A stretch of DNA of 64,000 nucleotides from Streptomyces sp. NBC_00234. GTDB lineage: Bacteria > Actinomycetota > Actinomycetes > Streptomycetales > Streptomycetaceae. The notes under the pieces were generated by a model. The model worked only from the letters and a program-made list of their open reading frames with translations, was not told the origin of the DNA and did no database searches. Shown piece after piece: positions 25,032 to 33,644 of this stretch (position 1 is its first letter; every line of letters begins with the position of its first letter). The translations under genes were made by a program, and so were the position numbers. Location of the stretch: the NCBI RefSeq assembly GCF_036195325.1, contig NZ_CP108101.1, forward strand, positions 2,170,001 to 2,234,000. Direction: 5' to 3'.

Positions 25032-25727
25032 TCAGCCGATGTCGTCGAGACCGCGCTCGATCGCGTACCTCACGAGCTCCACCCGGTTGTGCAACTGGAG
25101 TTTGCCGAGGGTGTTCTGCACGTGGTTCTGAACGGTGCGGTGGGAGATGACGAGCCGTTCGGCGATCTGCTTGTACGAGAGTCCCTTGGCGACCAGGCGC
25201 AGCACCTCGGTCTCCCGGTCGGTGAGTGCCGGAGCCTTCGGTTCGTCGGACGCGACGGGGGCCGGGTCGGAGGCGAGCCTGCGGTATTCGCCGAGAACCA
25301 GACCGGCGAGGCCCGGGGTGAAGACCGGATCGCCCGCGGCGGTGGAGCGCACGGCGTCGGTCAGTTCCTGGGTGCTGGCGGACTTCAGCAGATAGCCGGT
25401 GGCGCCCGACTTCACCGCTTCCAGGACATCTGCGTGCTCACCGCTGGCGGAGAGCACCAGGACCCGCAGTCCGGGATGGGAACCGACGAGTTCCTTGCAG
25501 ACCTGGACGCCGGGCATCCCGGGCAGGTTCAGGTCGAGGACGAGGACGTCGGGCCTGGCGGCCTTCGCCCGGCGCACGGCCTGCGGGCCGTCACCGGCGG
25601 TCGCCACCACCTCGAAGCCGGACTCGGCCAGATCGCGGGCGACCGCGTCGCGCCACATCGGGTGGTCGTCGACGACCATCACCTTCGTGGGCACCTGCTG
25701 GGACTCCTGCGCGTTCGGTGTACTCAT
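25032..25727 (-). CDS. macR: NarL/FixJ-type response regulator (MacR-like)
   Basis: A protein of 231 residues. The receiver domain (about 16-130) has acidic pair DD at 20-21, phosphoacceptor Asp 65 in VLVLDLNLPG, and Lys in GYLLKSAS. A LuxR-type HTH ends the protein (LTDRETEVLRLVAKGLSYKQIAERLVISHRTVQNHVQNTLGKLQLHNRVELVRYAIERG). The start codon overlaps the end of the kinase gene by 4 bp. Sequence and neighbourhood (downstream of plsC-like, upstream of ldhA-like) fit S. coelicolor MacRS, a pleiotropic regulator of morphogenesis and actinorhodin; the symbol rests on memory of that locus. Confidence 0.85.
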   Translation of the reverse strand: MSTPNAQESQQVPTKVMVVDDHPMWRDAVARDLAESGFEVVATAGDGPQAVRRAKAARPDVLVLDLNLPGMPGVQVCKELVGSHPGLRVLVLSASGEHADVLEAVKSGATGYLLKSASTQELTDAVRSTAAGDPVFTPGLAGLVLGEYRRLASDPAPVASDEPKAPALTDRETEVLRLVAKGLSYKQIAERLVISHRTVQNHVQNTLGKLQLHNRVELVRYAIERGLDDIG

Positions 25728-26956
25728 CGGGCCGATCCTGCCTTCCCCCGTGGAACCTTCGGAACCTTCAACTCGACCTCCGTGCCCTGTCCGGGCACCG
25801 AAATCAACGCGGCCGTGCCACCCAGGTCACGCAGCCGCCCGCGGATCGACAGGGCCACCCCGAGCCGGCCCTCCCCCTCCGCCTGGGCGAGCCGCCCTTC
25901 CGGGATGCCGGGGCCGTCGTCGCGGACCGTCACGATCACTTCGTCCGGCTCGTCCTCGACCAGGATCCATGTCTGGGCGTCCTGCCCCGCGTGCACCCGC
26001 ACATTGTCCAGGGCGGCGCCGACCGCGGCGGCGAGCTCCCGGGCGGCCTCGGGCGGCAGCAGCACCGGAGCGCCGGGTTCGGCGAAGCTGACCCGGGACC
26101 CCGCGTGCGGGGCGAGCAGGGTACGCAGATCGCAGTCGGCTCCGCCGGCCCCTTCGTCGTCGATCTCGACGGTACGGACCACGGCGCCGTCGGCGGCGTC
26201 CTCGGAGACCCGGGTGGTGGGGACCAGGCCGCTGGAGACGAGGGTGCGCAGGGCGACCTCCTGCTCACCGGCCATCCTGCCCAGTTCGGCGGCCTCTCCT
26301 CCGAGCGCCGAGCCGCGGCGCTGCACCATGGCGAGGACCTGGAGGACGCTGTCGTGGATGTCGCGGGCCAGTCGTTCCCGCTCGCGGGTGGCCGCCTCGA
26401 TCTCCAGGGCCCGGGCCAGGGTGCGTTCACTGGCGCGGGCCACCTCGACGACGTAACCGATGGCGATGGAGGCGACCCAGACCAGCAGGACGTTGTGCAG
26501 GGTGTCCCGGCTGGGGTGGCCGCGCTCGATGAGGTTGGCGACGGCGACGAAGGTGGAGGCGAAGGCCGCCCACCGCCAGCCGCCCTTGATGGCGAACGCC
26601 AGGACCGAACCGGCCGTCCAGATCGACGGGAGGGTCGGGCCGTCGACGTGCTGGGCGTCGAAGTCGGCCAGCGGGGTGAGGAGGATTCCGGTGAGGGCGA
26701 CGACGAGGTCGGCGCCGAGGAAGCGCTTGGTGCAGCGCGCCGCGCCGGCCACCTTGGGGAGGGTGACGAGGGTCCAGACGGCCATCACCGCCAGGTAGGC
26801 GACGGCCACCCACGGCCGCTCGTACTTCTCCCGCCCGACGGTCGCCAGAAGCACCGCGTAGCCCAGGGTGAGCAGACGGTACGCGGTCAGAGCACGCCAC
26901 AACGGCTGCTCGACGGACATCCGCACGACACGCTCGCGCTTGGTCATCTCCCCCAC
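25724..26956 (-). CDS. macS: sensor histidine kinase, HisKA_3 type (MacS-like)
   Basis: A protein of about 410 residues. Five to six transmembrane helices fill residues 20-185. The phosphoacceptor His is in RERLARDIHDSVLQVLAMVQRR, and the ATPase domain shows AAVGAALDNVRVHA (N box) and VRDDGPGIPEGR (G1), with LSIRGRLRDLGG. It controls the response regulator encoded next, with 4-bp overlap. The frame starts at GTG 26956; an ATG three codons later (26947) is also possible. The acyltransferase gene ends 23 nt upstream on the same strand, so all three genes may be cotranscribed. Confidence 0.88.
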   Translation of the reverse strand: MGEMTKRERVVRMSVEQPLWRALTAYRLLTLGYAVLLATVGREKYERPWVAVAYLAVMAVWTLVTLPKVAGAARCTKRFLGADLVVALTGILLTPLADFDAQHVDGPTLPSIWTAGSVLAFAIKGGWRWAAFASTFVAVANLIERGHPSRDTLHNVLLVWVASIAIGYVVEVARASERTLARALEIEAATRERERLARDIHDSVLQVLAMVQRRGSALGGEAAELGRMAGEQEVALRTLVSSGLVPTTRVSEDAADGAVVRTVEIDDEGAGGADCDLRTLLAPHAGSRVSFAEPGAPVLLPPEAARELAAAVGAALDNVRVHAGQDAQTWILVEDEPDEVIVTVRDDGPGIPEGRLAQAEGEGRLGVALSIRGRLRDLGGTAALISVPGQGTEVELKVPKVPRGKAGSAR

Positions 26957-26979
26957 CCCCCGGACGGACAGCGGCGCGA

Positions 26980-27759
26980 CTACGCGCCCGACCGTCCCGT
27001 TCCGTCCTTGTCCGCGGCCTCCGCGGCGCTTGCCTGCTTCTGCGCGCGCTTCTCGTCCTCGGCCCGGAGCTTCGCCTCGTCGGCGATCTGCCGCTTGGCC
27101 GCCGTCGCGTAGATGTCGACGTACTCCTGGCCGGAGAGCTTCATGATCTCGTACATGACCTCGTCGGTCACCGAACGCAGGATGAAGCGGTCGCCGTCCA
27201 TGCCCTGGTAGCGGCTGAAGTCGAGCGGCTTGCCGATCCTGATGCCGGGTCGCATCAGCTTGGGCACCACCTGCCCGGGGGGCTGGATCTTCTCAGTGTC
27301 GATCATCGCCACGGGGATGACGGGCGCACCGGTGGCGAGGGCCACGCGTGCGAGACCGCCGGGCTTGCCCCGGTAGAGACGGCCGTCCGGCGACCGGGTG
27401 CCCTCGGGATAGATCCCGAAGAGCCCGCCGCTCTCGATGACCTGTATGCCCGCCTTGATGGCCGCCTCGCCGGCGCCGCGGGCCCCGGAGCGGTCCACCG
27501 GGAGCTGGCCGACGCCCTTGAAGAAGGCCGCGGTCAGCCGTCCCTTCACCCCGGGCGCCGTGAAGTACTCGGCCTTCGCGATGAAGGTGACCTTGCGGTC
27601 GAGCACGGCCGGCAGGAAGAACGAGTCGGAGAACGACAGATGGTTGCTCGCGAGGATCGCAGGCCCCTGTGCGGGGATGTTCTCCAGGCCCTCCACCCAC
27701 GGCCTGAAGGCGAGCTTCAGAGAGCCGCCGATGGAGAACTTCATTGCGCCGTAGATCAA
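26980..27759 (-). CDS. lysophospholipid acyltransferase (PlsC family)
   Basis: A protein of 259 residues. The catalytic block I is NHLSFSD, block II KGVGQLPVDRSG, block III IYPEGTRSPDG and block IV VIPVAM, all in the order of PlsC-type glycerophosphate acyltransferases. It corresponds by sequence style and gene order to mycobacterial Rv2182c, which acylates glycerolipids. The TTG at 27759 is preferred because GGAGG lies 8 nt upstream; an ATG at 27744 is the alternative. The C-terminal 50 residues are charged and Ala/Lys-rich. Possible first gene of an operon with the MacRS-like system. Confidence 0.88.
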   Translation of the reverse strand: MIYGAMKFSIGGSLKLAFRPWVEGLENIPAQGPAILASNHLSFSDSFFLPAVLDRKVTFIAKAEYFTAPGVKGRLTAAFFKGVGQLPVDRSGARGAGEAAIKAGIQVIESGGLFGIYPEGTRSPDGRLYRGKPGGLARVALATGAPVIPVAMIDTEKIQPPGQVVPKLMRPGIRIGKPLDFSRYQGMDGDRFILRSVTDEVMYEIMKLSGQEYVDIYATAAKRQIADEAKLRAEDEKRAQKQASAAEAADKDGTGRSGA

Positions 27760-28011
27760 CTCGGGTGCCTCCTGTGTGCTGTCGATGAGACCTTAACCTG
27801 TGGGGTCTCCCGCGCTCCCGCCCGGCACAGGGCTGTGCCCCCAGCGGAGACGGGGCCGGTCCCGCGGCTGCGACCGGTGACGGCCCTGGTCGGTGTCGGT
27901 CCGGTCGCGTACGGTGAAGTAATCCTTCTGCGCACTCTCTTTTGAGCCCTGACGCTTCACCCGTACCCGCGCATACCCACCCGTCACAGCCTCACGAACA
28001 GGAGACCCCCG

Positions 28012-28791
28012 GTGCCGGTCCTCCCTGGAGCCGAGCCGTTCCGCCACGATGGCGGAGAGGTCGGCGTCCTTCTCTGTCACGGATTCACCGGATCGCCGCA
28101 GTCGCTGCGCCCCTGGGCCGACTACCTGGCCGAGCGGGGGCTGACCGTCGCGCTCCCGCTGCTGCCCGGACACGGCACCCGCTGGGAGGACATGGCCGTC
28201 ACCGGCTGGCAGGACTGGTACGCGGAAGTGGACCGGGAGCTGCGCGTCCTGCGGGAGCGGTGCAGCCAGGTCTTCGTCTTCGGGCTCTCCATGGGCGGCG
28301 CGCTGTCGCTGCGGCTCGCGGCGAAGCACGGTGACGCGATCACCGGCCTGGTGCTCGTGAACCCGGCGAACAAGGTGCACGGTCTCTCGGCCTACGCCCT
28401 CCCGGTCGCCCGCCATTTCGTGCGTACGACGAAGGGCCTCACCAGCGACATCGCGCTGGAGGGCGTCGAGGAGACCGGTTACGACCGGGTGCCGCTGCAC
28501 GCGGCCCATTCGGTACGCAACTTCTTCCGTCTGGTCGACGCCGAGCTGCCCCAGGTCACCCAGCCGCTCCTGCTGCTGCACAGCCCGCAGGACCATGTGG
28601 TGCCGCCCGCCGATTCGGCCCGCGTCCTCAGCCGGGTGTCGTCGACGGATGTCCAGGAGATCCTGCTGGAACAGAGCTACCACGTGGCGACGTTGGACCA
28701 TGATGCGGAGCGGATCTTCGAGGAGAGCTACTCGTTCATCGGCCGCCTCGCACCCAGCGTCGGGAAGAAGGGGAGCACGTCCGGTGGCTGA
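28012..28791 (+). CDS. alpha/beta hydrolase, carboxylesterase/monoacylglycerol lipase type
   Basis: A protein of 259 residues. It has the oxyanion-hole motif LLCHGFTGSPQSL, nucleophile Ser in the elbow FGLSMGG, acid Asp in HSPQDHVVPP and the His in QSYHVATLDHD, which is the Est30/monoacylglycerol lipase arrangement. No signal peptide, so cytosolic. Mycobacterial Rv2183-2185 neighbours suggest a link with lipid metabolism, as does the divergent acyltransferase. The GTG at 28012 has AGGAGA upstream. Overlaps the next gene by 8 bp. Confidence 0.9.
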   Translation: MPVLPGAEPFRHDGGEVGVLLCHGFTGSPQSLRPWADYLAERGLTVALPLLPGHGTRWEDMAVTGWQDWYAEVDRELRVLRERCSQVFVFGLSMGGALSLRLAAKHGDAITGLVLVNPANKVHGLSAYALPVARHFVRTTKGLTSDIALEGVEETGYDRVPLHAAHSVRNFFRLVDAELPQVTQPLLLLHSPQDHVVPPADSARVLSRVSSTDVQEILLEQSYHVATLDHDAERIFEESYSFIGRLAPSVGKKGSTSGG

Positions 28792-29458
28792 GCACGACGC
28801 GGAGCGCACAGGCAGTGACGAGGAGCGCGAACCGCGTCCCACGGAGGGCGCCGCGGTCCCCGAGGGGACCGAGGACGCCCGGCCGATCGACGAGGAAGCG
28901 GCCTGGGAGGCCATCGTCGCGGGGTACGGCGAGGAGCCGCCGGACCCGCCGGGCGCCAAGCCGTTCAAGTCGATCGAGGATCTGGCCCTGCTGGAGGACG
29001 ATCAGCTGAACGTCCTGGAGCCGGACGCGGGCACGGGCGACGACGCGGACAAGGGCGCGGGCAAGCCGCTGTCCCCCAAGCCCGCGAAGCCTCCGGAGAA
29101 GAAGGCGCTCGGCAGTTCCGTCGTCTTCGCGCCCGGTGTCGCAGGCCCGCGCGACTACGAGGTGGAAGAGCCCGGGAACGGCGACACCGATGGTCCCGAC
29201 GACGGCGAGGAGGGACATTTCGTCCCGCCGGAGCCGCCGCCGCTGCCGGAGGCCGACGTCACGGCGAAGTTCGCCTGGCTCGCGGTCGTCGGTGGTCCGG
29301 TCCTGCTGCTGATCGCCGTGCTGCTGCAGTGGGAGATGACGTGGTGGCTCACCACGATCTGCATCGGTGGTTTCCTCGGCGGCTTCGCGACGCTGGTGGC
29401 GCGGATGCCTCACGACGACGAGGACGACGTGGACCCGGGGCGCGGCGCGGTGGTCTGA
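28784..29458 (+). CDS. Acidic protein with two C-terminal transmembrane helices, unknown function
   Basis: A protein of 224 residues. The first 160 residues are highly acidic and Pro-rich, likely disordered. Two helices close the protein (FAWLAVVGGPVLLLIAVLLQWE and WWLTTICIGGFLGGFATLVARM), then an acidic tail (HDDEDDVDPG). I recognise no family with a known role; similar proteins follow the esterase gene in other Streptomyces. The GTG at 28784 has GGGGAG 8-9 nt upstream and lies inside the end of the esterase gene, so the two are translationally coupled. Confidence 0.7.
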   Translation: MAEHDAERTGSDEEREPRPTEGAAVPEGTEDARPIDEEAAWEAIVAGYGEEPPDPPGAKPFKSIEDLALLEDDQLNVLEPDAGTGDDADKGAGKPLSPKPAKPPEKKALGSSVVFAPGVAGPRDYEVEEPGNGDTDGPDDGEEGHFVPPEPPPLPEADVTAKFAWLAVVGGPVLLLIAVLLQWEMTWWLTTICIGGFLGGFATLVARMPHDDEDDVDPGRGAVV

Positions 29459-29489
29459 GGCGTCGCCTTCCGGCGTGAGCGGCCGCGGG

Positions 29490-30263
29490 TCAGGCCGGCC
29501 GGGCCGTCGTGGACAGGGCGGGCACCCGGAGTGCCGCCAGCACCGGCAGGTGGTCCGTGGCGGCCCGCAGGTCCGCGTCGGTGACGCCGGGCAGGCCCGA
29601 GGGGACACCGCAGCCGAGCACCTCGATGCCGTCCGTGGCGAACACCGCGTCGATGCGCCGTCGGGGCTCGTCCGGCGGGAAGGTGGCCTCGCCGCCCCAG
29701 GGGCGTACGGCCCGGCAGTCCTGGAGCCGCCCGGCCAGCCGCTCGAACGCCGGCCCTTCCGGCCCTTCGTTGAGGTCGCCCGCCGCGATCGCGTGGGGCA
29801 CCCGCATGCTGTCCAGCCGTTCGAGCAGAAGGCCCGCCTGCGCCAGGCGTTCCTCGCGCTGGAGGCTGAGATGGCAGCTGAGGAGCCCGATCCGGGTTCC
29901 CGCGATCCGCACCACGGCCGTGGCGAATCCTCTGCGGTGCAGTCCGGGGGTGCGCGGCAGCAGCACGTCCTCGGTCCGCTCCACCGTGGCCCTCAGCGAA
30001 CAGAGCAGCAGGGGCCCGGCCGCCGTGGCGCCGCCGCTGAGGATCACCAGATCGGTACGGGCGGCGAGCCTGGCGGCGGCCTTGCGCCAGCGGAAGAAGC
30101 GCGGGGCCTCCTGGACGAAGACCAGGTCGGGACGGCAGGCGCGGATGACCCGGGCCAGGGCCTCGGTGTCGTCGCGCAGGGACCGGACGTTGTAGCTGAG
30201 CACTCTGACGACGGCCGAACCGTCCTGCTCGGTACGGGAGTCGGGCAGCGGCGTCATGACCAT
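29490..30263 (-). CDS. endonuclease/exonuclease/phosphatase family protein
   Basis: A protein of 257 residues of the DNase I-like superfamily. Metal and catalytic residues are visible: VLSYNVRSLRDD (Asn), FVQEAP (Glu), LSCHLSLQ (His), AAGDLNEGPEGP (Asp-Asn), RRIDAVFATDG and ATDHLPVLAAL (Asp-His). The substrate could be nucleic acid, a phosphoinositide or a sphingolipid. The ATG at 30263 is chosen because a -10 box TATCGT (30271-30276) ends 7 nt before it; a GTG three codons earlier (30272) would sit within this promoter. Convergent with the acidic membrane protein gene. Confidence 0.85.
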   Translation of the reverse strand: MVMTPLPDSRTEQDGSAVVRVLSYNVRSLRDDTEALARVIRACRPDLVFVQEAPRFFRWRKAAARLAARTDLVILSGGATAAGPLLLCSLRATVERTEDVLLPRTPGLHRRGFATAVVRIAGTRIGLLSCHLSLQREERLAQAGLLLERLDSMRVPHAIAAGDLNEGPEGPAFERLAGRLQDCRAVRPWGGEATFPPDEPRRRIDAVFATDGIEVLGCGVPSGLPGVTDADLRAATDHLPVLAALRVPALSTTARPA

Positions 30264-30335
30264 GGGATTCACGATACGACGGACGCCCGCCGCTCCCCAG
30301 GGGGCGCGACGGGCGTCCGGTCGTACGGTGCGGGC

Positions 30336-31277
30336 TCAGCCCTGGCGGGCCAGGTCGGCCGCGCCCACCAGGCCGGCCTTGCCGCCGAGCTGGGCGGCGA
30401 GCACCTGGGCGTGCGGACGCCACTCGCCGCCGATCAGCCAGCGCCGGAAGGACTTGCGGATCGGGTCGAGGACGAGCTCGCCCTCGTCCGAGACGCCGCC
30501 GCCGACGATGAAGGCGGAAGGGTCGAAGAGCGAGGCGAGGTCGGCGAGTCCGGCTCCGGCCCAACGGGCCAGCTCACGGAACGAGTCGACGGCGACCAGG
30601 TCGCCCTGCCGGGCGGCGGCACTGATGTGCTTGCCCTCGATGCCCTCCACCGTGCCGTCGCCGAGCGACAGGAGGATCGCCGCGTTCTCCGGGGTGGCGT
30701 TGGCGCGCTGCTTCGCGTAGCGGACGAGCGCACGCCCCGAGGCGTACTGCTCCCAGCAGCCCTGGCTGCCGCAGCCGCAGAGCAAACCGTCCGGGACGAC
30801 CCGGATGTGGCCGAACTCGGCGGCCACGCCGAAGCGTCCGCGCCGCAGTTTGTTGCCGATGATGATGCCGCCGCCCAGGCCGGTGCCGAGCGTGATGCAG
30901 ATGACGTCGTCGTGGCCCTGTCCGGCACCGAAGCGGTATTCGCCCCAGGCTGCCGCGTTGGCGTCGTTCTCGACGACGACCGGCAGACCGACGCGCTGCT
31001 CGACCTTGTCCTTCAGCGGCTCGTGCCGCCACTTGATGTTCGGTGCGAACAGCACGGTGGCGCGCTTGTCGTCGACATATCCGGCAGCGCCGATGCCGAC
31101 TGCCTCGACATCGTGCCCCTCGCTCGCTCCGGCCACGGCTGAGCAGATCGCGTCGACGATGCCTTCGGCCGTCGGCGGGGTCGGTACCTTGAACATCGAG
31201 AGGATCTGGCCCTCTTCGTCGACCACTCCAGCCGCGATCTTCGTGCCGCCGATATCGACGCCGATGGTGAGTCCCAT
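30336..31277 (-). CDS. glkA: ROK-family glucokinase
   Basis: A protein of 313 residues. It phosphorylates glucose with ATP; in S. coelicolor this enzyme is also needed for carbon catabolite repression. Motifs are the phosphate loop MGLTIGVDIGGTKIAAGVVD, the sugar-binding VVENDANAAAWGEY and catalytic Asp, ITLGTGLGGGIIIG, and the ROK zinc motif EFGHIRVVPDGLLCGCGSQGCWEQYASG. Upstream on the same strand lies the DUF5304 gene (gap 86 nt), a neighbour known to affect glucose kinase expression in Streptomyces. Confidence 0.95.
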   Translation of the reverse strand: MGLTIGVDIGGTKIAAGVVDEEGQILSMFKVPTPPTAEGIVDAICSAVAGASEGHDVEAVGIGAAGYVDDKRATVLFAPNIKWRHEPLKDKVEQRVGLPVVVENDANAAAWGEYRFGAGQGHDDVICITLGTGLGGGIIIGNKLRRGRFGVAAEFGHIRVVPDGLLCGCGSQGCWEQYASGRALVRYAKQRANATPENAAILLSLGDGTVEGIEGKHISAAARQGDLVAVDSFRELARWAGAGLADLASLFDPSAFIVGGGVSDEGELVLDPIRKSFRRWLIGGEWRPHAQVLAAQLGGKAGLVGAADLARQG

Positions 31278-31363
31278 GAATCCCTCAGTTTCGGTCGAGC
31301 CCCGCTACGGCCAACCGTACCCGAGGCGGGGAAGGCGCCGGGCCTTCTGCCTCCGACCCGGGG

Positions 31364-31831
31364 TCAGTCCAGGTCGATCTTTTCGCTGCCGCCGGGGCCC
31401 TCGTCGCGGGGGTCGGAGGGGTCTTCGGCCGCCTTCTTCGCAGTGTCGGCGCCGCCCGCACCCTCGGTGGTACGGGTCCAGCGGGCCTCCTGGCCCTCGA
31501 CGGCCGAGCGGTAGGCGGCCAGGAGTTCGTTGCCCGCCGCGGCGAGGTGGTCGAAGAGGTCCGGATTGCGCTCGATGACGGGCTCGACGGCGGACTTGGC
31601 CTGCCGGATCGCCTGCTGGACGGCGCCCTGGGCGGCAACGCCGAGCAGCGGCGACTGGAGCGAGGAGACCTTGTCGGCCACCGCGTCGACCAGCTTGCGC
31701 AGTTCCTCGGCGGCGGAGCCGGGCTGCGGCCCGTTCTCGGCGCGGCGCCTGGCCTTCTCGGCTGCGAGGTCCTCGGCGCAGGCATCGGCCCACGCGTCGC
31801 CGTCGGCGGGACGATCGGTGGCTTCACTCAT
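31364..31831 (-). CDS. DUF5304 protein (upstream partner of glucokinase)
   Basis: A protein of 155 residues, helical and charged, without membrane segments. It contains AWADACAEDLAAEKARRRAENG, EELRKLVDAVADKVSSLQSPLLGVAAQGAVQQAIRQAKSAVEPVIERNPDLFDHLAAAGNELLAAYRSAVEGQE and an acidic end (EKIDLD). This is the family of S. coelicolor SCO2127, reported to influence glucose repression through glkA; the molecular role is not known. The ATG at 31831 has GGAG 7 nt upstream. Next gene in a minus-strand series SRPBCC, ArsA-like ATPase, DUF5304, glkA. Confidence 0.8.
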   Translation of the reverse strand: MSEATDRPADGDAWADACAEDLAAEKARRRAENGPQPGSAAEELRKLVDAVADKVSSLQSPLLGVAAQGAVQQAIRQAKSAVEPVIERNPDLFDHLAAAGNELLAAYRSAVEGQEARWTRTTEGAGGADTAKKAAEDPSDPRDEGPGGSEKIDLD

Positions 31832-31892
31832 GGCGGGCTCCTGCGGGCAAGGGTGCTGTAGTACCGACGTTACCCGAACGGGGGTAAACCGT

Positions 31893-33098
31893 TCATCGGC
31901 TCCGCGGCCAGAGAGCCGGGTCCGGCGTGAACCGGACACGCAGCACGCCGTCCGTGAGCGCCGCTCCGGAGACGGTGCAGCGGCGCAGCCCGGACTCCAG
32001 TCGCACGATCCGGTGGAACGGGCCGACGGTGAGGAGCAGTTCGTCGCCGCGGCGGACGAGCTGGAGCTCGTCCTTGCGGGCGCCGGGCAGCGGCAGGCAC
32101 CAGACGAGGGTCCCGTCGGCCGCGTCCCCGGACGGGTCCGCGGTCCGGGTGTCCTCGATCCACCAGGGGTCGTCGGCGGGGCCCGGTGTCCGGTCGTCGG
32201 GTGCGAGGTCGCCGAGAAGGGCCAGATCGTCCAGGCCCCGTGGATCGTGGCCGAGGTGGGCCGCCTCGCGCACGGGGGTCGTGGGGGCCCACTCCTGCGA
32301 CCAGTGGTCGAGGCACTTCTCCTGCTGGGCGGCGAGGCCGGCGAGCCAGGGGTCCACGGAGTGCCGGGGCAGCACGCGGCCGGCCACGAGCGCGTCGACG
32401 CGCAGTCCCTGCAGGGCGAGTCCGGCACGGGCGGTGCGCAGGGTCTCCTCGGCGGCCGGGCCGGGTTCGGCGACCAGCCGGACGGTCGTCGAGCCGTCCT
32501 CGATCAGGGCCTGGACCGCGGCCAGCTCGGCGTCCTTGCGGGCGGCGGCCTCGTACAGCCACTGCGCGGGCGCGGGAACCCCGGCGAGCTGGGCGAGGAC
32601 CGGACGCAGGGCGCGGGCGGCCTGGCGTTCCTGGGGCAGGAGGCGGCGCAGATAACGGCGCAGCTGATCGGGCAGGGCGAGGACGGCGAGGGCCTCGCGC
32701 AGCGGCGGCAGGTCGACGACGAGGACGTCCGTGCCGTCCTTCGACCAGTCGCCCTCTGCGGCGCGCCGCAGCGTGTGGAGGAGCGCGAACTGTGTGCTGC
32801 CGGGAAGTTCGGTGAGTTCCTCGCCGGCGAGGCGGTTGGCTCCGAGCAGGCCCAGCACTCCGGACGCCCGGTCCTGGAGGGCGAGGAGTTCCTCGCGGAA
32901 GTGCTCGCCGGAGTCGATGCGGGCGTACCGCAGTCCGTCGGTGACCTCGGCGGGTTCCGTGCCGGTGGGGAATCCGGGTACGGCGTCGGCGGAGACGAAC
33001 AGGGTGCGCAGCCCGGCGCGTGCGGCGGCCAGGGCGGTCGCCGCGGCGACCGTCGTACGGCCTGCGCCGCCGGGGCCGGTGACCAGGACCGTACGCAC
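31893..33098 (-). CDS. ArsA/GET3-like ATPase with altered P-loop
   Basis: A protein of 401 residues of the anion-transporting ATPase (ArsA/Get3, SIMIBI) family. The deviant Walker A is at residues 8-16 (GPGGAGRTT), with Arg 14 where the family has the invariant Lys of GKGGVGKTT. Switch-like segments FVSADAVPG and VLVVDLPPLREAL follow. A C-terminal part (about residues 320-401) resembles the small HSP20-like domain found on mycobacterial ArsA-like proteins. It corresponds by position to Rv2184c. The start is 4 nt after the stop of the SRPBCC gene, so the pair is cotranscribed; client protein unknown. Confidence 0.8.
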   Translation of the reverse strand: MRTVLVTGPGGAGRTTVAAATALAAARAGLRTLFVSADAVPGFPTGTEPAEVTDGLRYARIDSGEHFREELLALQDRASGVLGLLGANRLAGEELTELPGSTQFALLHTLRRAAEGDWSKDGTDVLVVDLPPLREALAVLALPDQLRRYLRRLLPQERQAARALRPVLAQLAGVPAPAQWLYEAAARKDAELAAVQALIEDGSTTVRLVAEPGPAAEETLRTARAGLALQGLRVDALVAGRVLPRHSVDPWLAGLAAQQEKCLDHWSQEWAPTTPVREAAHLGHDPRGLDDLALLGDLAPDDRTPGPADDPWWIEDTRTADPSGDAADGTLVWCLPLPGARKDELQLVRRGDELLLTVGPFHRIVRLESGLRRCTVSGAALTDGVLRVRFTPDPALWPRSR

Positions 33099-33102
33099 GC
33101 GG

Positions 33103-33546
33103 TCAGCCCCGCGGGACGGACTCGACGCGCTTCTTCAGTCCGGCCAGCGCGCGGTCGATGATGACCTTCTCCGCCTTGCGCTTGATCATGCCCAGGAGCG
33201 GGATCTTGACGTCGACGGCCAGCCGGTAGGTGACCTCGGTGCGGTCGCCGACCGGAACCAGCGTGTACGAGCCGTCGAGGGCCCGCAGCATCTGGGACTT
33301 CACCAGGGTCCAGCTGACCTCGTTCTCACCTGTCCAGGTGTACGCGAGGACGTGGTCGTCCTTGATCGCTCCGGCGTCCAGGACCAGCCGGACCTGCTCG
33401 GCCCGGCCCTGGTCGTCGCCTGCCAGCACCTCGGCCTGCTTCACCTCGCCGGTCCACTCGGGATAGCGGGCGAAGTCGGCGATCACTCCCATGACGTCGG
33501 CCGGTGCCGCCTCGATCATGATGCTCGAGCTGGTGTGTTCAGCCAT
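33103..33546 (-). CDS. SRPBCC (polyketide cyclase/START-like) protein
   Basis: A protein of 147 residues with the START-like pattern SSSIMIEAAPADVMGVIADFARYPEWTGEVKQAEVL, VSWTLVKSQMLRALDGSYTLVPVGDRTEVTYRLAVDVKIPLLGMIKRKAEKVIIDRALAGLKKRVES. Such proteins bind hydrophobic ligands such as lipids. The family member at this position in M. tuberculosis is Rv2185c (TB16.3). GGAGGG precedes the ATG. It is the first gene of the series leading to the ArsA-like ATPase, so a joint role in handling a lipid or membrane protein is an inference. Confidence 0.88.
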   Translation of the reverse strand: MAEHTSSSIMIEAAPADVMGVIADFARYPEWTGEVKQAEVLAGDDQGRAEQVRLVLDAGAIKDDHVLAYTWTGENEVSWTLVKSQMLRALDGSYTLVPVGDRTEVTYRLAVDVKIPLLGMIKRKAEKVIIDRALAGLKKRVESVPRG

Positions 33547-33644
33547 CGCCGTGGCCCTCCAGTGCGCTGTACCGGTCGCGTTCGGCAGAGGTCTGCCGCG
33601 TGCAGGCTATCGCGTACGGGACGGCCTCCGTCCCGCGGTCCGTG

